From positions 186,001-250,000 of the forward strand of contig NZ_NESG01000007.1 of the NCBI RefSeq assembly GCF_002778275.1: a DNA stretch of 64,000 nt, read 5' to 3'. A program made the translations under genes and the position numbers. Source of the stretch: Limnohabitans sp. G3-2 (lineage in GTDB: Bacteria > Pseudomonadota > Gammaproteobacteria > Burkholderiales > Burkholderiaceae_C). Under the pieces are notes generated by a model. The model searched no databases. It was given only the letters and a program-made list of their open reading frames with translations, and was not told where the DNA came from. Positions 25,755 through 39,617 of this stretch are shown here, one piece after another; position 1 is the first letter of the stretch, and every line of letters starts with the position of its first letter.

Positions 25755-26170
25755 CCCGCTTCCAGCAAATCCATCACCTGCTGCATCACCTGCGGTCCAG
25801 AGGCGGAATACGGGTCAAAGTCGGGGTGTTGCAGCTTGACCATGGGGTCGTCCACCGACAAATGCACGAGGGCCATGGACCAATGGCCAAAACGGCGTTC
25901 ATGAATTTCTTCGTAGTGCAGGATGTCGACGTCTTTGTGACGGTTGTCCACGCAAATGCGCCGGTACAGCGCATTGACGCGGCTGCGCTCGCCCTCGATG
26001 ACCTGAAAGAAAAAACCCTGGCCTTGGCACAACACACCCGTGATGGCTTGTGCCGGGTTGTGCGCATGGGCCTGAGCCAAGATGGAGGTGGTCATCGTGG
26101 TGGTTTGTGGGCCGACCGCGCGGCTCACATACAACAAGCGCACCAAGGTGCTGTGGCTGGGCACTCTCAT
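25727..26170 (-). CDS. BLUF-domain blue-light photoreceptor
   Basis: A 147-residue stand-alone BLUF protein. Residues Y14, N38, Q56, W97 and M99 keep exactly the spacing of the flavin-pocket residues Y21, N45, Q63, W104 and M106 of AppA (constant offset of 7). LLYVSRA, AITGVLCQG, FFFQVIEG and RRFGHWSMALVHL are the landmark segments. The short C-terminal part (about 110-147) suits the capping helices of PixD/BlrB-type proteins. It begins 10 bp after crtB on the same strand, so it is probably the last gene of the bchF operon. It could bring blue-light input to PpsR, as AppA does, but its partner is unknown. Confidence 0.92.
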   Translation of the reverse strand: MRVPSHSTLVRLLYVSRAVGPQTTTMTTSILAQAHAHNPAQAITGVLCQGQGFFFQVIEGERSRVNALYRRICVDNRHKDVDILHYEEIHERRFGHWSMALVHLSVDDPMVKLQHPDFDPYSASGPQVMQQVMDLLEAGQPIRMPVV

Positions 26171-26180
26171 CGTGTTGGGC

Positions 26181-27272
26181 TCATGGTGTCTGCTGCAAGG
26201 CGTTGCGGTCGAGGCGTTCGTTTTCGCGGCGCTCAAACAAATCCAGCATCCAAGCCACGCGCTCGGGCATGGCCCGGTTGGGGAAATACGCCTTGTTGCC
26301 CGTTTGTTGGGTGGCGTCTCGGCAGCCTTGCACCAGGCCCACAATGGCGGCCAGCGGTTCGGGGCTGGTGGGGGCCACGCGAATCCAGTGCACCTGGGTC
26401 CAGGCGCTGGCCAGCAGCATGAGCTTGCGGGTGGTGCTGACCACGGTGCGTTTGTTCACCGAGTTCAGGCCTTCGCGGCGCAGCTGGTGGCCAATTTCGG
26501 CATAAATCATGCTGGCGGCGCAGATGGCGGCGCGGCAATCCGGGGGCAGGGCGGCAATGCCCGAGTGGGCTTGTTTGTACAGGCGATCGGCTTCGTCCAG
26601 CAAGCGCTCAATCACTTGCGCAATGGCCGGGGTGAAGGTGGGCTGGGCCATCCACGCGTCCGGATGGACACCTGCCTCGAGCAGCCAGCGCCGCGGCAAG
26701 TAAAGACGGCCGATGCTGGCGTCGTGACCCACATCGCGGGCAATGTTGGTCAGCTGCATGGCCACGCCCAACTCACAGGCACGGGCCAGGGTGTCCATGC
26801 TCTGCGGTCCCATGATCCAGCTCATCATCGCCCCCACACTGCCGGCCACGCGGGCACCGTAGGCGTGCAGGTCTTCGATGCTCTCGTAAGTGCGGCCTCC
26901 AGCGTCCCATGCAAAGCCTTCGATGAGCGCATCGAGCAAATGGCGGGGCAGCTTGTACTGTTGCACGACCAGGCTCAGGGCATGGTCTTCGACATGGTCA
27001 CTCGGGGCACCGGCGTAGATCGCGTCCAAGCGTTCTTGCAGCACATCGAGCGGGGTGTCGCCCGCGGCCGCTTCGTCCACCAAATCGTCGGCCACACGGC
27101 AAAACGCATAGAGGGCGATGGCGGCGATGCGCACCCGCGGTGGCAGCAAGCGGCTGGCGGCAAAAAAGGTTTTGGAGCCGCCTTGCATCATGGCCACACA
27201 GGCCTGCAGGTCGGTCGAATCGAAGTTCAACTCTGGGTTGGCCACAGGGCTCGTGCGATCAGACCTTGACAT
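26181..27272 (-). CDS. crtB: Phytoene synthase
   Basis: A 363-residue head-to-head prenyl synthase. The two aspartate-rich motifs are VADDLVDEA near the N terminus and LTNIARDVGHD in the middle; RLYLPRRWL also matches. It condenses two geranylgeranyl diphosphates to phytoene. The start MSRSD overlaps the end of crtI by 14 bp. It is a late gene of the minus-strand bchF operon. Confidence 0.93.
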   Translation of the reverse strand: MSRSDRTSPVANPELNFDSTDLQACVAMMQGGSKTFFAASRLLPPRVRIAAIALYAFCRVADDLVDEAAAGDTPLDVLQERLDAIYAGAPSDHVEDHALSLVVQQYKLPRHLLDALIEGFAWDAGGRTYESIEDLHAYGARVAGSVGAMMSWIMGPQSMDTLARACELGVAMQLTNIARDVGHDASIGRLYLPRRWLLEAGVHPDAWMAQPTFTPAIAQVIERLLDEADRLYKQAHSGIAALPPDCRAAICAASMIYAEIGHQLRREGLNSVNKRTVVSTTRKLMLLASAWTQVHWIRVAPTSPEPLAAIVGLVQGCRDATQQTGNKAYFPNRAMPERVAWMLDLFERRENERLDRNALQQTP

Positions 27273-28842
27273 GGGGCACCACCGTTTCCAAAGCTTTGGC
27301 AGACATGAGGACACCCGGTACGCCCGCGCCCGGGTGGGTGCTGGCGCCCACCACAAAGAGGCCCGGAACATCTTCGCTGCGATTGTGGGGACGAAACCAC
27401 GCGCTTTGCAGCAGCAAGGGCTCCAGGCCAAAGCCTGCGCCTTTGTAAGACCACAAGTTGTCGTGAAAATCCTGTGGCGTGCTGACCTTGCTGGTCACGA
27501 TGCTGGCTTGCAGGCCCGGCAACACGCTGGCCTCCAGGCTCTCGGCAATGGCCGCGCGGTAGGTCTCGGCAAAAGCGGGCCAGTCGGTGCCACTGTCCAG
27601 GTGCGGCACGGGCGAGAGCACATAAAAGGTGTCGCAGCCCTCGGGTGCCATGGACGGGTCGGTGGCGGTCGGGCGGTGCAAATACAGGCTGAAGTCTTCG
27701 GCCAATTGGTGCTTTTTGAAGATGTCTTGCAACAGACCTTTGTAGCGTGGGCCCAGCACCATCATGTGGTGCGGCACGTCGGGGTATTGTTGGGAGGTGC
27801 CGAAGTACCAGACAAACAAACCCATGGAGTATTGGCCTTTGGCAATCTTGCGGTCGGTCCACACCCGGCGGTGTTCGGGGGCCACCAGGTTTTTGTAGGT
27901 CCAGGCGGTGTCGCCGTTGCTGACCACGATGTCGGCGGGCACGAACTCGCCGCTTTGCAGTTCAACACCACATGCGCGGCCGTTTTCAATGCGAATTTGC
28001 GTCACAGGCGCGTTGCAGCGCAGCGGCACACCGCGCTCTTGCAGCAGGCCGACCAATCCTTTGACAATCGCGCCGGTCCCGCCCATGGCCGAGTGCACGC
28101 CCCAGGTGCGTTCCAGCGAATTGATGAGCGCGTAGGCGCAGGTCACGGCAAAGGGGTTGCCGCCAATCAACAGCGGGTGAAAGCTCATCACGATGCGCAG
28201 CTTGTCGTTGCGGATGTGTTTGGCCACCAGGCTGTACAAACTGCGCCAAGCACCCATACGCAAGAAGTCGGGGATGGCCGCCATCAGATCGCTGACTTTG
28301 TCAAAAGCCATGTCGCCCATGCCCTCAAAACCCAGGGTCTTGCAGCGCTCGGCTTCTTCCAAAAAGCGTTCGTAGCCGGGCAGGTCGGCCGGTTCAAAGC
28401 GGGCGACTTCGGCGCGCATGTGCTCGGCGTCACCGTTGTAGTCAAACCAGGTGCCGTCTGCAAAACGCACCCGGTAAAACGGGTCCATGGCCACCAGTGT
28501 CACGTCGTCTGCGAATTGTTTGCCGCACAGCGCCCACAGTTCTTCGAGCAAAAAGGGCGCGGTGATGATGGTCGGGCCCGCGTCGAATTTGAAGCCGTCT
28601 TGGTGGTGCACGTATGCGCGGCCGCCCGGGGCATCCAGCTTTTCAAAGACCTTGACCTCATAGCCTTTGACGCTCAGGCGGATGGCTGCGGCCAGTCCAC
28701 CGAAACCGCTGCCAATGACCACCGCCACGGGCCGGGGCTGCACCTTGGCTGCGGCGCTCAGCTCAGGCCCTTGTGGCGAAACCGGGATGCCAAAACCCTC
28801 GGAGCGCAAAGCACGGGTGGTGGGTGAGGTGAGCGTGTTCAT
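27259..28842 (-). CDS. crtI: Phytoene desaturase
   Basis: A 527-residue FAD enzyme with an N-terminal extension of about 35 residues before the flavin motif VVIGSGFGGLAAAIRL. The C-terminal motif LFVVGASTHPGAGVPGVLMS is characteristic. CrtI desaturates phytoene to neurosporene or lycopene; the number of steps cannot be read from sequence, though crtC/D/A and F suggest neurosporene as the main branch point. Overlaps crtB and follows puhE by 8 bp. Confidence 0.93.
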   Translation of the reverse strand: MNTLTSPTTRALRSEGFGIPVSPQGPELSAAAKVQPRPVAVVIGSGFGGLAAAIRLSVKGYEVKVFEKLDAPGGRAYVHHQDGFKFDAGPTIITAPFLLEELWALCGKQFADDVTLVAMDPFYRVRFADGTWFDYNGDAEHMRAEVARFEPADLPGYERFLEEAERCKTLGFEGMGDMAFDKVSDLMAAIPDFLRMGAWRSLYSLVAKHIRNDKLRIVMSFHPLLIGGNPFAVTCAYALINSLERTWGVHSAMGGTGAIVKGLVGLLQERGVPLRCNAPVTQIRIENGRACGVELQSGEFVPADIVVSNGDTAWTYKNLVAPEHRRVWTDRKIAKGQYSMGLFVWYFGTSQQYPDVPHHMMVLGPRYKGLLQDIFKKHQLAEDFSLYLHRPTATDPSMAPEGCDTFYVLSPVPHLDSGTDWPAFAETYRAAIAESLEASVLPGLQASIVTSKVSTPQDFHDNLWSYKGAGFGLEPLLLQSAWFRPHNRSEDVPGLFVVGASTHPGAGVPGVLMSAKALETVVPHVKV

Positions 28843-28850
28843 GGCGGCCT

Positions 28851-29636
28851 TCAGGGGGTTGTGGTCAAAGCCGTTTTGCGGGTTTGGCCCATGGCCCAAC
28901 CCCACAAGCGCTCCAGTGGCCAAGGGAAAATCATGATGATGTGTTCAACGATGGCCAGCCCCAGCAGCGTGGCCAACATGACCCAGCCGGTGGTGATGGC
29001 CACCGCGCCTTGTTGCGCCAGCCAGACCAGCCAGAACCAGGTGCCCATGGCCACGCCCATCGACAGCACAAACCACAGCGACATGCCGCGCGTGGTTCGG
29101 AAATAACTGGCCAGGTACTTCAGATGCTCGGGCAGGTATTGCGCACCGTTTTGCGGCACACCAAAATACAAATTCAGTTTGGCCGACAGGCGCATGCACC
29201 ACAGCATCGCAAAGGTGCAAATGGCCACGTGGCTGACCTGGCCCTCTTGCATCCACCACAACACGGCAAAGTTGGCCAGCAAGGCCAGCTCGTGGTAGAG
29301 CATGACCTGCACCGACTGCACAAACCGTGGCCAGCCCGTGGCCCCCGCGTCCAATGGGGTTTTGCGCGGGCCGGTGATCCAACCGGTCAAAAAGGCCAGC
29401 TCGTGCCAGCCCCACATCAGGATCACGCTGCCAAAGGCGAGGTAGGCGTTGAACACGCTGACCTCTTGCATGCTGTGGGCCACGCCCCAAAAACTCATAG
29501 CCAAAAGCACCGTCCAGCCGGCCAGGCTGAAACGGAAGCTGCGCGCAGGCAGCCGGTCGAGCCACAAGATCACCCCCGTGCCGAGCCACCAGCACAGGGC
29601 CGTGAAAACGCAGGCCCAGACCACTTCATTCACCAT
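28851..29636 (-). CDS. puhE: Photosynthetic complex assembly protein PuhE
   Basis: A 261-residue membrane protein with about seven helices, of the family DUF3623. Landmarks are [35 protein letters not shown] and the histidine-containing [14 protein letters not shown]. PuhE affects reaction-centre/LH1 assembly and bacteriochlorophyll output in Rhodobacter; its molecular action is unknown. The start overlaps the acsF end by 7 bp. Confidence 0.9.
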   Translation of the reverse strand: MVNEVVWACVFTALCWWLGTGVILWLDRLPARSFRFSLAGWTVLLAMSFWGVAHSMQEVSVFNAYLAFGSVILMWGWHELAFLTGWITGPRKTPLDAGATGWPRFVQSVQVMLYHELALLANFAVLWWMQEGQVSHVAICTFAMLWCMRLSAKLNLYFGVPQNGAQYLPEHLKYLASYFRTTRGMSLWFVLSMGVAMGTWFWLVWLAQQGAVAITTGWVMLATLLGLAIVEHIIMIFPWPLERLWGWAMGQTRKTALTTTP

Positions 29637-30712
29637 GCCGGTTCCATGCGCACTTGGGGCGACAGGTCTTGTTGAATCACGGGCATGAAGAACAGACGGG
29701 CAAAGGTGGCGGCGGCTTGGACGGCGCACACGCCTTGCTGCAGTTTGCCGAGCACACCGCCGCGGGCCTTGGCTTTGGCCATGGCTTGCGACAGTGCAAA
29801 CAGGCGCTCTAAGCCGCGGCGGAAATCGGGGTGGTCGGTGTCCAGCGCCAACGGGAAGACCTGCTTGGTGATCTCGGTGGTGATGCGGAACACCTGGTAG
29901 TCGTATTCACTGGAGTCGAGGCCCATGGCTTCGTGCAGCATGGGGCGGGTGTGGTCACGCACGTACATGGTGGCGTACACGGCCAATAAGAAAAAGCGAA
30001 TCCACAGCTTGTTGGCGCCGCTGAGCAGTTTGGGGTTGGCACGCATGATCAGCGCAAACGATTCGCCATGGCGGAACTCGTCGTTGCACCACAGCTCGAA
30101 CCAGCGAAAGATGGGATGAAAGCGTTTTTCGGGGTGCTTTTCGAGCTGGCGGAAGATGGTGATGTAGCGGGCGTAGCCGATTTTTTCGGACAGGTAGGTC
30201 GCGTAATAAATGTATTTGGGCTTGAAGAAGGTGTACTTCTTGGTGCGCTTCAAGTTACCCAGGTCGATGCCTAAGTTGAAGTCGCGCAGCGACAGGTTGA
30301 TGAAGCCCGCATGGCGCGATTCATCGCGCGCCAAATAGGTCATCAGCTGCTTGATGTCGGGGTTGGTGACGTTTTTGCGGATTTCGTTGTAAAGCACGCA
30401 ACCCGAAAACTCCGAGGTGAGGGAGCTGACCAAAAAGTCCATGAACTCCTGGCGCATCTCGGGTGAGAGGCTGGCCATGCCCGAGGCCACTTCACCCGCA
30501 AACGCCTCGTCGCGCTGGAAGTGGTCGTGGTTGTTGTCACCTTCGTATTCGGCCATCATCTTGTCCCACTCGGCGCGCACCGGCTCGATGTTGATGCGGT
30601 CCATGGCGGCAAAGTCGGTGGTGTAAAAACGCGGGCTGATCATGTCGTCGTGCACCGCCTTTTTGTTGGCGTCTTCAGCGGTTTCGATGGTGTGGACAGC
30701 GGTGGCGTTCAT
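29630..30712 (-). CDS. acsF: Aerobic Mg-protoporphyrin IX monomethyl ester cyclase
   Basis: A 360-residue di-iron oxygenase that forms ring E using O2. Iron-ligand motifs are visible in [25 protein letters not shown] and [12 protein letters not shown]. The ATG at 30712 has a CGGAG Shine-Dalgarno. It lies between puhC and puhE. The oxygen-independent cyclase bchE is not in this window, so synthesis here would depend on oxygen unless bchE lies elsewhere. Confidence 0.95.
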   Translation of the reverse strand: MNATAVHTIETAEDANKKAVHDDMISPRFYTTDFAAMDRINIEPVRAEWDKMMAEYEGDNNHDHFQRDEAFAGEVASGMASLSPEMRQEFMDFLVSSLTSEFSGCVLYNEIRKNVTNPDIKQLMTYLARDESRHAGFINLSLRDFNLGIDLGNLKRTKKYTFFKPKYIYYATYLSEKIGYARYITIFRQLEKHPEKRFHPIFRWFELWCNDEFRHGESFALIMRANPKLLSGANKLWIRFFLLAVYATMYVRDHTRPMLHEAMGLDSSEYDYQVFRITTEITKQVFPLALDTDHPDFRRGLERLFALSQAMAKAKARGGVLGKLQQGVCAVQAAATFARLFFMPVIQQDLSPQVRMEPAW

Positions 30713-30741
30713 GGGGTTCTCCGGTGCAGAAAATGTCAAGT

Positions 30742-31224
30742 TCAGGGGGCTTTTTGACCCGCCAGTCGCAGACTGGCAAAGACGGCGGCGTTGCTGGGCC
30801 CGAAGGACTCCAGATCAATGCGTTGCCCCGTGCTGGGGTCTTGCAGGGTCATGCGGCCGTCGGTGCGGCCAATCAACAAAAAGGGGGCGTCGCCGCTCAG
30901 GCTTTCACGGTGGCGCTCTCTGGCCAAGGCACGCAGGGTGCTGCGCAAAAAACCTTGCTCGCCAGAAAACTGGGCGACATGTTGTCCGGTGCGGTGGTCC
31001 AGCACGGCGATGTCGCCGCCCGCCACGTCTCGGAACTGCAGGTCGCGCTGCCACTGCACGGCGGCGTCGGGTGTGCGTGGATCCAGTCCCGACCAGCGCG
31101 CCAGTCCCACGGCCACCAACATGGCCAGCAGCATCACGCCAATCCAGGCCATGGGCCGGTTCAGGCCTGGGCTCTGAGGTGTTGGGCTGGGGGCTTGCCA
31201 GTCTTGGTGGTGCAGGGTGCTCAT
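30742..31224 (-). CDS. puhC: Photosynthetic complex assembly protein PuhC
   Basis: A 160-residue protein with a cytoplasmic N terminus, one membrane helix ([20 protein letters not shown]) and a periplasmic domain containing [19 protein letters not shown] and [15 protein letters not shown]. PuhC supports reaction-centre and LH1 assembly in Rhodobacter. The start overlaps the puhB stop as ATGA, and acsF follows after 29 bp. Confidence 0.9.
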   Translation of the reverse strand: MSTLHHQDWQAPSPTPQSPGLNRPMAWIGVMLLAMLVAVGLARWSGLDPRTPDAAVQWQRDLQFRDVAGGDIAVLDHRTGQHVAQFSGEQGFLRSTLRALARERHRESLSGDAPFLLIGRTDGRMTLQDPSTGQRIDLESFGPSNAAVFASLRLAGQKAP

Positions 31225-31898
31225 GCCAGCATCCCGGGTGGGGTGGTGTTGGGCGTGGGCGCTGGCGCATCGCCGAGCTGAAGACTTTGGCCCGCACGTT
31301 CGGCACGCCACAGGGTCAGCAGCAGTTCACCCACTTGCTGGCCGTCCGGTACGCAGCGCAATGTGGGTTGCGGCTGGGTGACGTGCCAGGCGCGCTGGTG
31401 GGGCCACAGGTGGGCCCAGCCGATGCGGTCTTCGGGGTGCAAGGCCAGCGCGAGGTCGTCAGTCCCGCCGCTTTGGGCCTTCAAAGAAGCGCCCGCGATG
31501 CGTTTGAATGGCAGATTGAAGGTCAGGGTGAGCACGATGCCAATGCGCATGACCACGCGCTTGTTGGTCAGGGTGTAGAGCGTGCTGCGCGCCGACATCC
31601 AGGCGGTGCCCAACAGCAGCGCCAGGGCCAGCGCGTAGAGGCCGGCGGCCACCACCCAAGGCTTCCACGCCACCTCCGCAAGGGGTTTCATCCCTGTACC
31701 GCTGTCCGGGGCGGTGAGGTTGATGGCCTGCACCGCCAGCATGAGCGCGAAGTACAGCGCGACCTTGCGCACATGGAAGGCATGGATGGCCAAGCGCTGC
31801 CAGTCGGGCGCGCCCTGCCAGACCACACGCTCGCCCGCAGGCAAGGCGCTGGGCAAGCCTGGAGCGGCTTCCCACTCGTGCTCGTGGGTGGCTTTCAT
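31221..31898 (-). CDS. puhB: Reaction-centre assembly protein PuhB
   Basis: A 225-residue protein with two or three membrane helices and a PH-like region (STLYTLTNKRVVMRIGIVLT and LTFNLPFKRIAGASL). PuhB is a dimeric factor that assists reaction-centre assembly. The start overlaps the puhA stop and its end overlaps puhC, both as ATGA, which indicates translational coupling. The C terminus is proline-rich and likely disordered. Confidence 0.9.
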   Translation of the reverse strand: MKATHEHEWEAAPGLPSALPAGERVVWQGAPDWQRLAIHAFHVRKVALYFALMLAVQAINLTAPDSGTGMKPLAEVAWKPWVVAAGLYALALALLLGTAWMSARSTLYTLTNKRVVMRIGIVLTLTFNLPFKRIAGASLKAQSGGTDDLALALHPEDRIGWAHLWPHQRAWHVTQPQPTLRCVPDGQQVGELLLTLWRAERAGQSLQLGDAPAPTPNTTPPGMLA

Positions 31899-32656
31899 AT
31901 GATGGGTTCCTGGCGCTCAGGCGTTGCGTACAGAGTGCCCGCACCGTAATAGGCGGTGATTTTTTCTTCTTCCAGAAGGGTGATTTGGTCTGGCGATTTG
32001 GTTTGCGGCACGTTGGCAAACTGGTGCGCCAGAATGGCTTGCACATGCGAGCCGTCTTTCTTGATGCGCGCAAACGTCATGGGCAGTAAAACGCGTTTGT
32101 CGGAGTTCACCAACTGGACTTCGGCATAGCGAAACAGCATTTCCATGCGGTCCACCCACAACTCGACCACGGTACCGGCGATGACTTTGTCAGCGCCCCA
32201 GACCGGCAGACCGCGTGGGTCCACGTCGTTTTTGGCCACCGAGTGGTCGGTGGCAATGCGCATGGGCACGATTTTGGGGTGGCCGTGCTCCATGTCTGGC
32301 ACGTCGGCGCGCATGGCCCAGGCACCCGGGCCCACACCCGCCAGCAATGGGTCACCCAAGGGCTCCAGGGGGGCACCGTTCCAGCCATGGACGGGTTGGG
32401 CGCTGTACTTGCCGTCAGGGCGACTCAGGTCGGGTGAGAGGTAGGTGTGGCCATCTTCGGTCTTGTAGGCCACCGGCTCGGGCACGGGCGGCCAGCCTTG
32501 AATTTGGGGGCCGTTTTCGCGCCCCGAATCCATGGGGTAGCCCTCTCGGTGGTTTTCACGCAAGAGGTAATAAATCAGCCCCGCAAAGAATGCCCAAAAC
32601 ATGTACAACACGATTTGGGCCACATCGATGTACTGGGTGATTGCGCCTGTTTCCAT
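31895..32656 (-). CDS. puhA: Photosynthetic reaction centre subunit H
   Basis: A 253-residue protein with one N-terminal membrane helix (IVLYMFWAFFAGLIYYLLR) and a cytoplasmic beta-barrel domain. The segments REGYPMDSG, VPMRIATDHSVAKNDVDPRG and LPVWGADKVIAGTVVELWVD are diagnostic. It caps PufLM and guides protons to QB. A GAAGGAGA Shine-Dalgarno precedes the ATG. It follows lhaA by 27 bp. Confidence 0.97.
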   Translation of the reverse strand: METGAITQYIDVAQIVLYMFWAFFAGLIYYLLRENHREGYPMDSGRENGPQIQGWPPVPEPVAYKTEDGHTYLSPDLSRPDGKYSAQPVHGWNGAPLEPLGDPLLAGVGPGAWAMRADVPDMEHGHPKIVPMRIATDHSVAKNDVDPRGLPVWGADKVIAGTVVELWVDRMEMLFRYAEVQLVNSDKRVLLPMTFARIKKDGSHVQAILAHQFANVPQTKSPDQITLLEEEKITAYYGAGTLYATPERQEPII

Positions 32657-32683
32657 GGCTGTCTCCTTCAAAAAATCGGTGCA

Positions 32684-34141
32684 TCAGCCCGGCAGTTGCG
32701 CCAGGCCAAAGGGTTGGGGGGTGCCGGTTTGGGGGGGCTCTGCGCGTGCGGCCAAACGGCTCGCACGCAACATGGGGCCCAGGGCCACCAGCACGACAAA
32801 CAACAAATACATTTCAAAGTGGTACACGAAGCTGTAGGCGGTGATGGGCGTGACCAACACTTCACCCAAAGCGCCGGACATGGCCAGCACCGACACGCCG
32901 TCGCGCAAAGCCCCGCCCAGGGCCATGGCCGCGCCCGCGCTGGTGGCTTGCACCGCGCCCCAGGTGCCCATGACCAGACCGCCCAAATGGCCAAGCGGGC
33001 TGCCGTCCTCGGCCATGCCCATGGCCGTGACCAGCATGCCCACCGAAAACAATCCGCCGCTGAAACCGATCAGACCGACGCCGATGCGGAACATCCAGGC
33101 CGCTTCGAGCGGTCCCGAAAAAATCACCATGGCAAACGCGGGCAAGCCCAGCAGCACGCCCAGGCTGGCCAAGCGGCAAGCGTGCATGCCACCCGACAAC
33201 CAGCGGGCTGACACGAGGAAAGCCAATAAAGCGCCACCGGCACTCAAAGCTGTCAAGGCGCTGGTGGCGCCCACGTCAAGTTTCAAAATCTCGGCCGCGT
33301 AGGGCTCGAGCACGATGTCTTGCATGTTGAAGGCGAAGGTGCCCAAGCCCAAGGTCCACAAGAAGCGGCGCATTTGTGGCTGGGCCATGAGACCCTGCCA
33401 ACTGCTGGCAAAGCCACCGGCTTCGCGGCGACCGCGCTTGGCCCCCCGGGCCTCTTGTTTCCACAGCGAGGCCAGGTTCATCACCGCCACCATGACGGCG
33501 CAGCCTTGCACCAGCTGGATGAGTTTTTGTGGGCTGAAGTCACTGAGGAGCAGACCGAACACCGCGCTGCTGGCGATCATGCCCACCAGCAGCATGCTGT
33601 AGAGCAAGGCCACCACGCGGGGGCGTTTGTCGTCGCTGGCCAAATCGTGCGCCAGTGCCATGCCAGCGGTTTGCGTGACCTGGATGCCCGCACCCACCAA
33701 CACAAAGGCCAAGCATGCCCCCAGCTGACCCACCCACAGGTTGGCCGCTTCGGGTTCGGACAGCAGCAACAAGGCAAACGGCATGATGGACAGGCCGCCA
33801 AACAGCAGCAAGGTGCCGGTCCACATGTAAGGAATGCGGCGCAGGCCCAGGGCCGACGGGTGGGTGTCGCTGCGGTAGCCGATCAGGGTGCGCAGGGGGG
33901 CAAACACCATGGGAATGGCCACCGCCAGTGCCACCCACCAGGCCGGTACTTGCAGCTCCACGATCATGACCCGGTTGAGCGTGCCCACGAGCAGCGCCGT
34001 CACCATGCCGATCACCACCTGAAACAGCGACAGGCGCAGCAAGCGCGCCATCGGCAGCTCGGGCGAGGCCGCATCGGCAAACGGCATGAAGCGCGTGCCG
34101 TAGGCGGTGAACCAGCGGGGCATGGGCACGCGCAGTTTCAT
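32684..34141 (-). CDS. lhaA: LH1 assembly / BChl delivery transporter LhaA
   Basis: A 485-residue twelve-helix protein of the PucC/LhaA family. Its core LLRLSLFQVVIGMVTALLVG and IGYRSDTHPSALGLRRIPYM closely parallels the PucC at 23211. Location between bchM and puhA is that of lhaA in other purple bacteria, where the product is needed for LH1 assembly. I place the start at the ATG that overlaps the bchM stop as ATGA; a GTG at 34153 is an alternative. Confidence 0.9.
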   Translation of the reverse strand: MKLRVPMPRWFTAYGTRFMPFADAASPELPMARLLRLSLFQVVIGMVTALLVGTLNRVMIVELQVPAWWVALAVAIPMVFAPLRTLIGYRSDTHPSALGLRRIPYMWTGTLLLFGGLSIMPFALLLLSEPEAANLWVGQLGACLAFVLVGAGIQVTQTAGMALAHDLASDDKRPRVVALLYSMLLVGMIASSAVFGLLLSDFSPQKLIQLVQGCAVMVAVMNLASLWKQEARGAKRGRREAGGFASSWQGLMAQPQMRRFLWTLGLGTFAFNMQDIVLEPYAAEILKLDVGATSALTALSAGGALLAFLVSARWLSGGMHACRLASLGVLLGLPAFAMVIFSGPLEAAWMFRIGVGLIGFSGGLFSVGMLVTAMGMAEDGSPLGHLGGLVMGTWGAVQATSAGAAMALGGALRDGVSVLAMSGALGEVLVTPITAYSFVYHFEMYLLFVVLVALGPMLRASRLAARAEPPQTGTPQPFGLAQLPG

Positions 34142-34848
34142 GAGCGGGTCCACTCCCAGGCTTGCGAGGTGTAGAAGCCGCTGGCCACGCGCTGCATGCG
34201 CGCGCCTTGCCAGCCTTGTAAATCCATGTGGTTTTGCATGCGCTGCAGCAAGTCGGCGTGCGCCACGGGCGACAAAGACGGCGAGCGGTCGCTGCGCGGA
34301 AAGAGACGGCCCGCGCTGTGCATAAGGGCCAACAGCGGTGTGCGCGGCGCAAAGGTGAAGGCCATGGAGCCGCGGGTGCGCTGGGCCAAACCGGCCAGTG
34401 CCTCGGCGATTTGGTCGCTGTCGTAGTGGATGAGCGAGTCCATGCAGACCACATGGTCAAAGTGACCCAAGTCGGGGCTGAGCATGTCGCCCGACATGAA
34501 CTCCACCGAGCCGGGCAGGGTGGGGTGCTCGGCGGCCATGCGTTCGGCAGCGAGCTTGACCAGGGTGGGTGACAAATCAATCGCCACCACTTCTGCACCG
34601 CGCAGGGCCGCTTGCAGGGCCAAGGCACCCGTGCCGCAACCGGCGTCCAGCACGCGCTTGCCGCGCAGGTCTTGTGGCAACCACGACAGCAAGGTCTCGC
34701 GCATGGTGTCGCGCCCGGCGCGCACGGTGGCGCGGATGCGGCCCACCGGCTCGTTCGAGGTCAGGCGCGCCCAGGCATCGGCCGCGGTGCGGTCAAAGTA
34801 GTGCTCGATCTGGCTGCGGCGTTGTTCGTAGGCGGTGGTGCTGTTCAT
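34138..34848 (-). CDS. bchM: Mg-protoporphyrin IX O-methyltransferase
   Basis: A 236-residue class I SAM methyltransferase with the motif VLDAGCGTGALALQAALRG. The N-terminal YFDRTAADAWARLTS and the downstream HYDSDQIAEAL are typical of BchM/ChlM. It methylates the C13 propionate of Mg-protoporphyrin IX, the substrate for AcsF. It lies 33 bp after bchL. Confidence 0.95.
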   Translation of the reverse strand: MNSTTAYEQRRSQIEHYFDRTAADAWARLTSNEPVGRIRATVRAGRDTMRETLLSWLPQDLRGKRVLDAGCGTGALALQAALRGAEVVAIDLSPTLVKLAAERMAAEHPTLPGSVEFMSGDMLSPDLGHFDHVVCMDSLIHYDSDQIAEALAGLAQRTRGSMAFTFAPRTPLLALMHSAGRLFPRSDRSPSLSPVAHADLLQRMQNHMDLQGWQGARMQRVASGFYTSQAWEWTRS

Positions 34849-34881
34849 GGGGTGCTTTCGGTGCGTGTTTTGACGTGTGGA

Positions 34882-39591
<4,710 letters not shown>

Positions 39592-39617
<26 letters not shown>

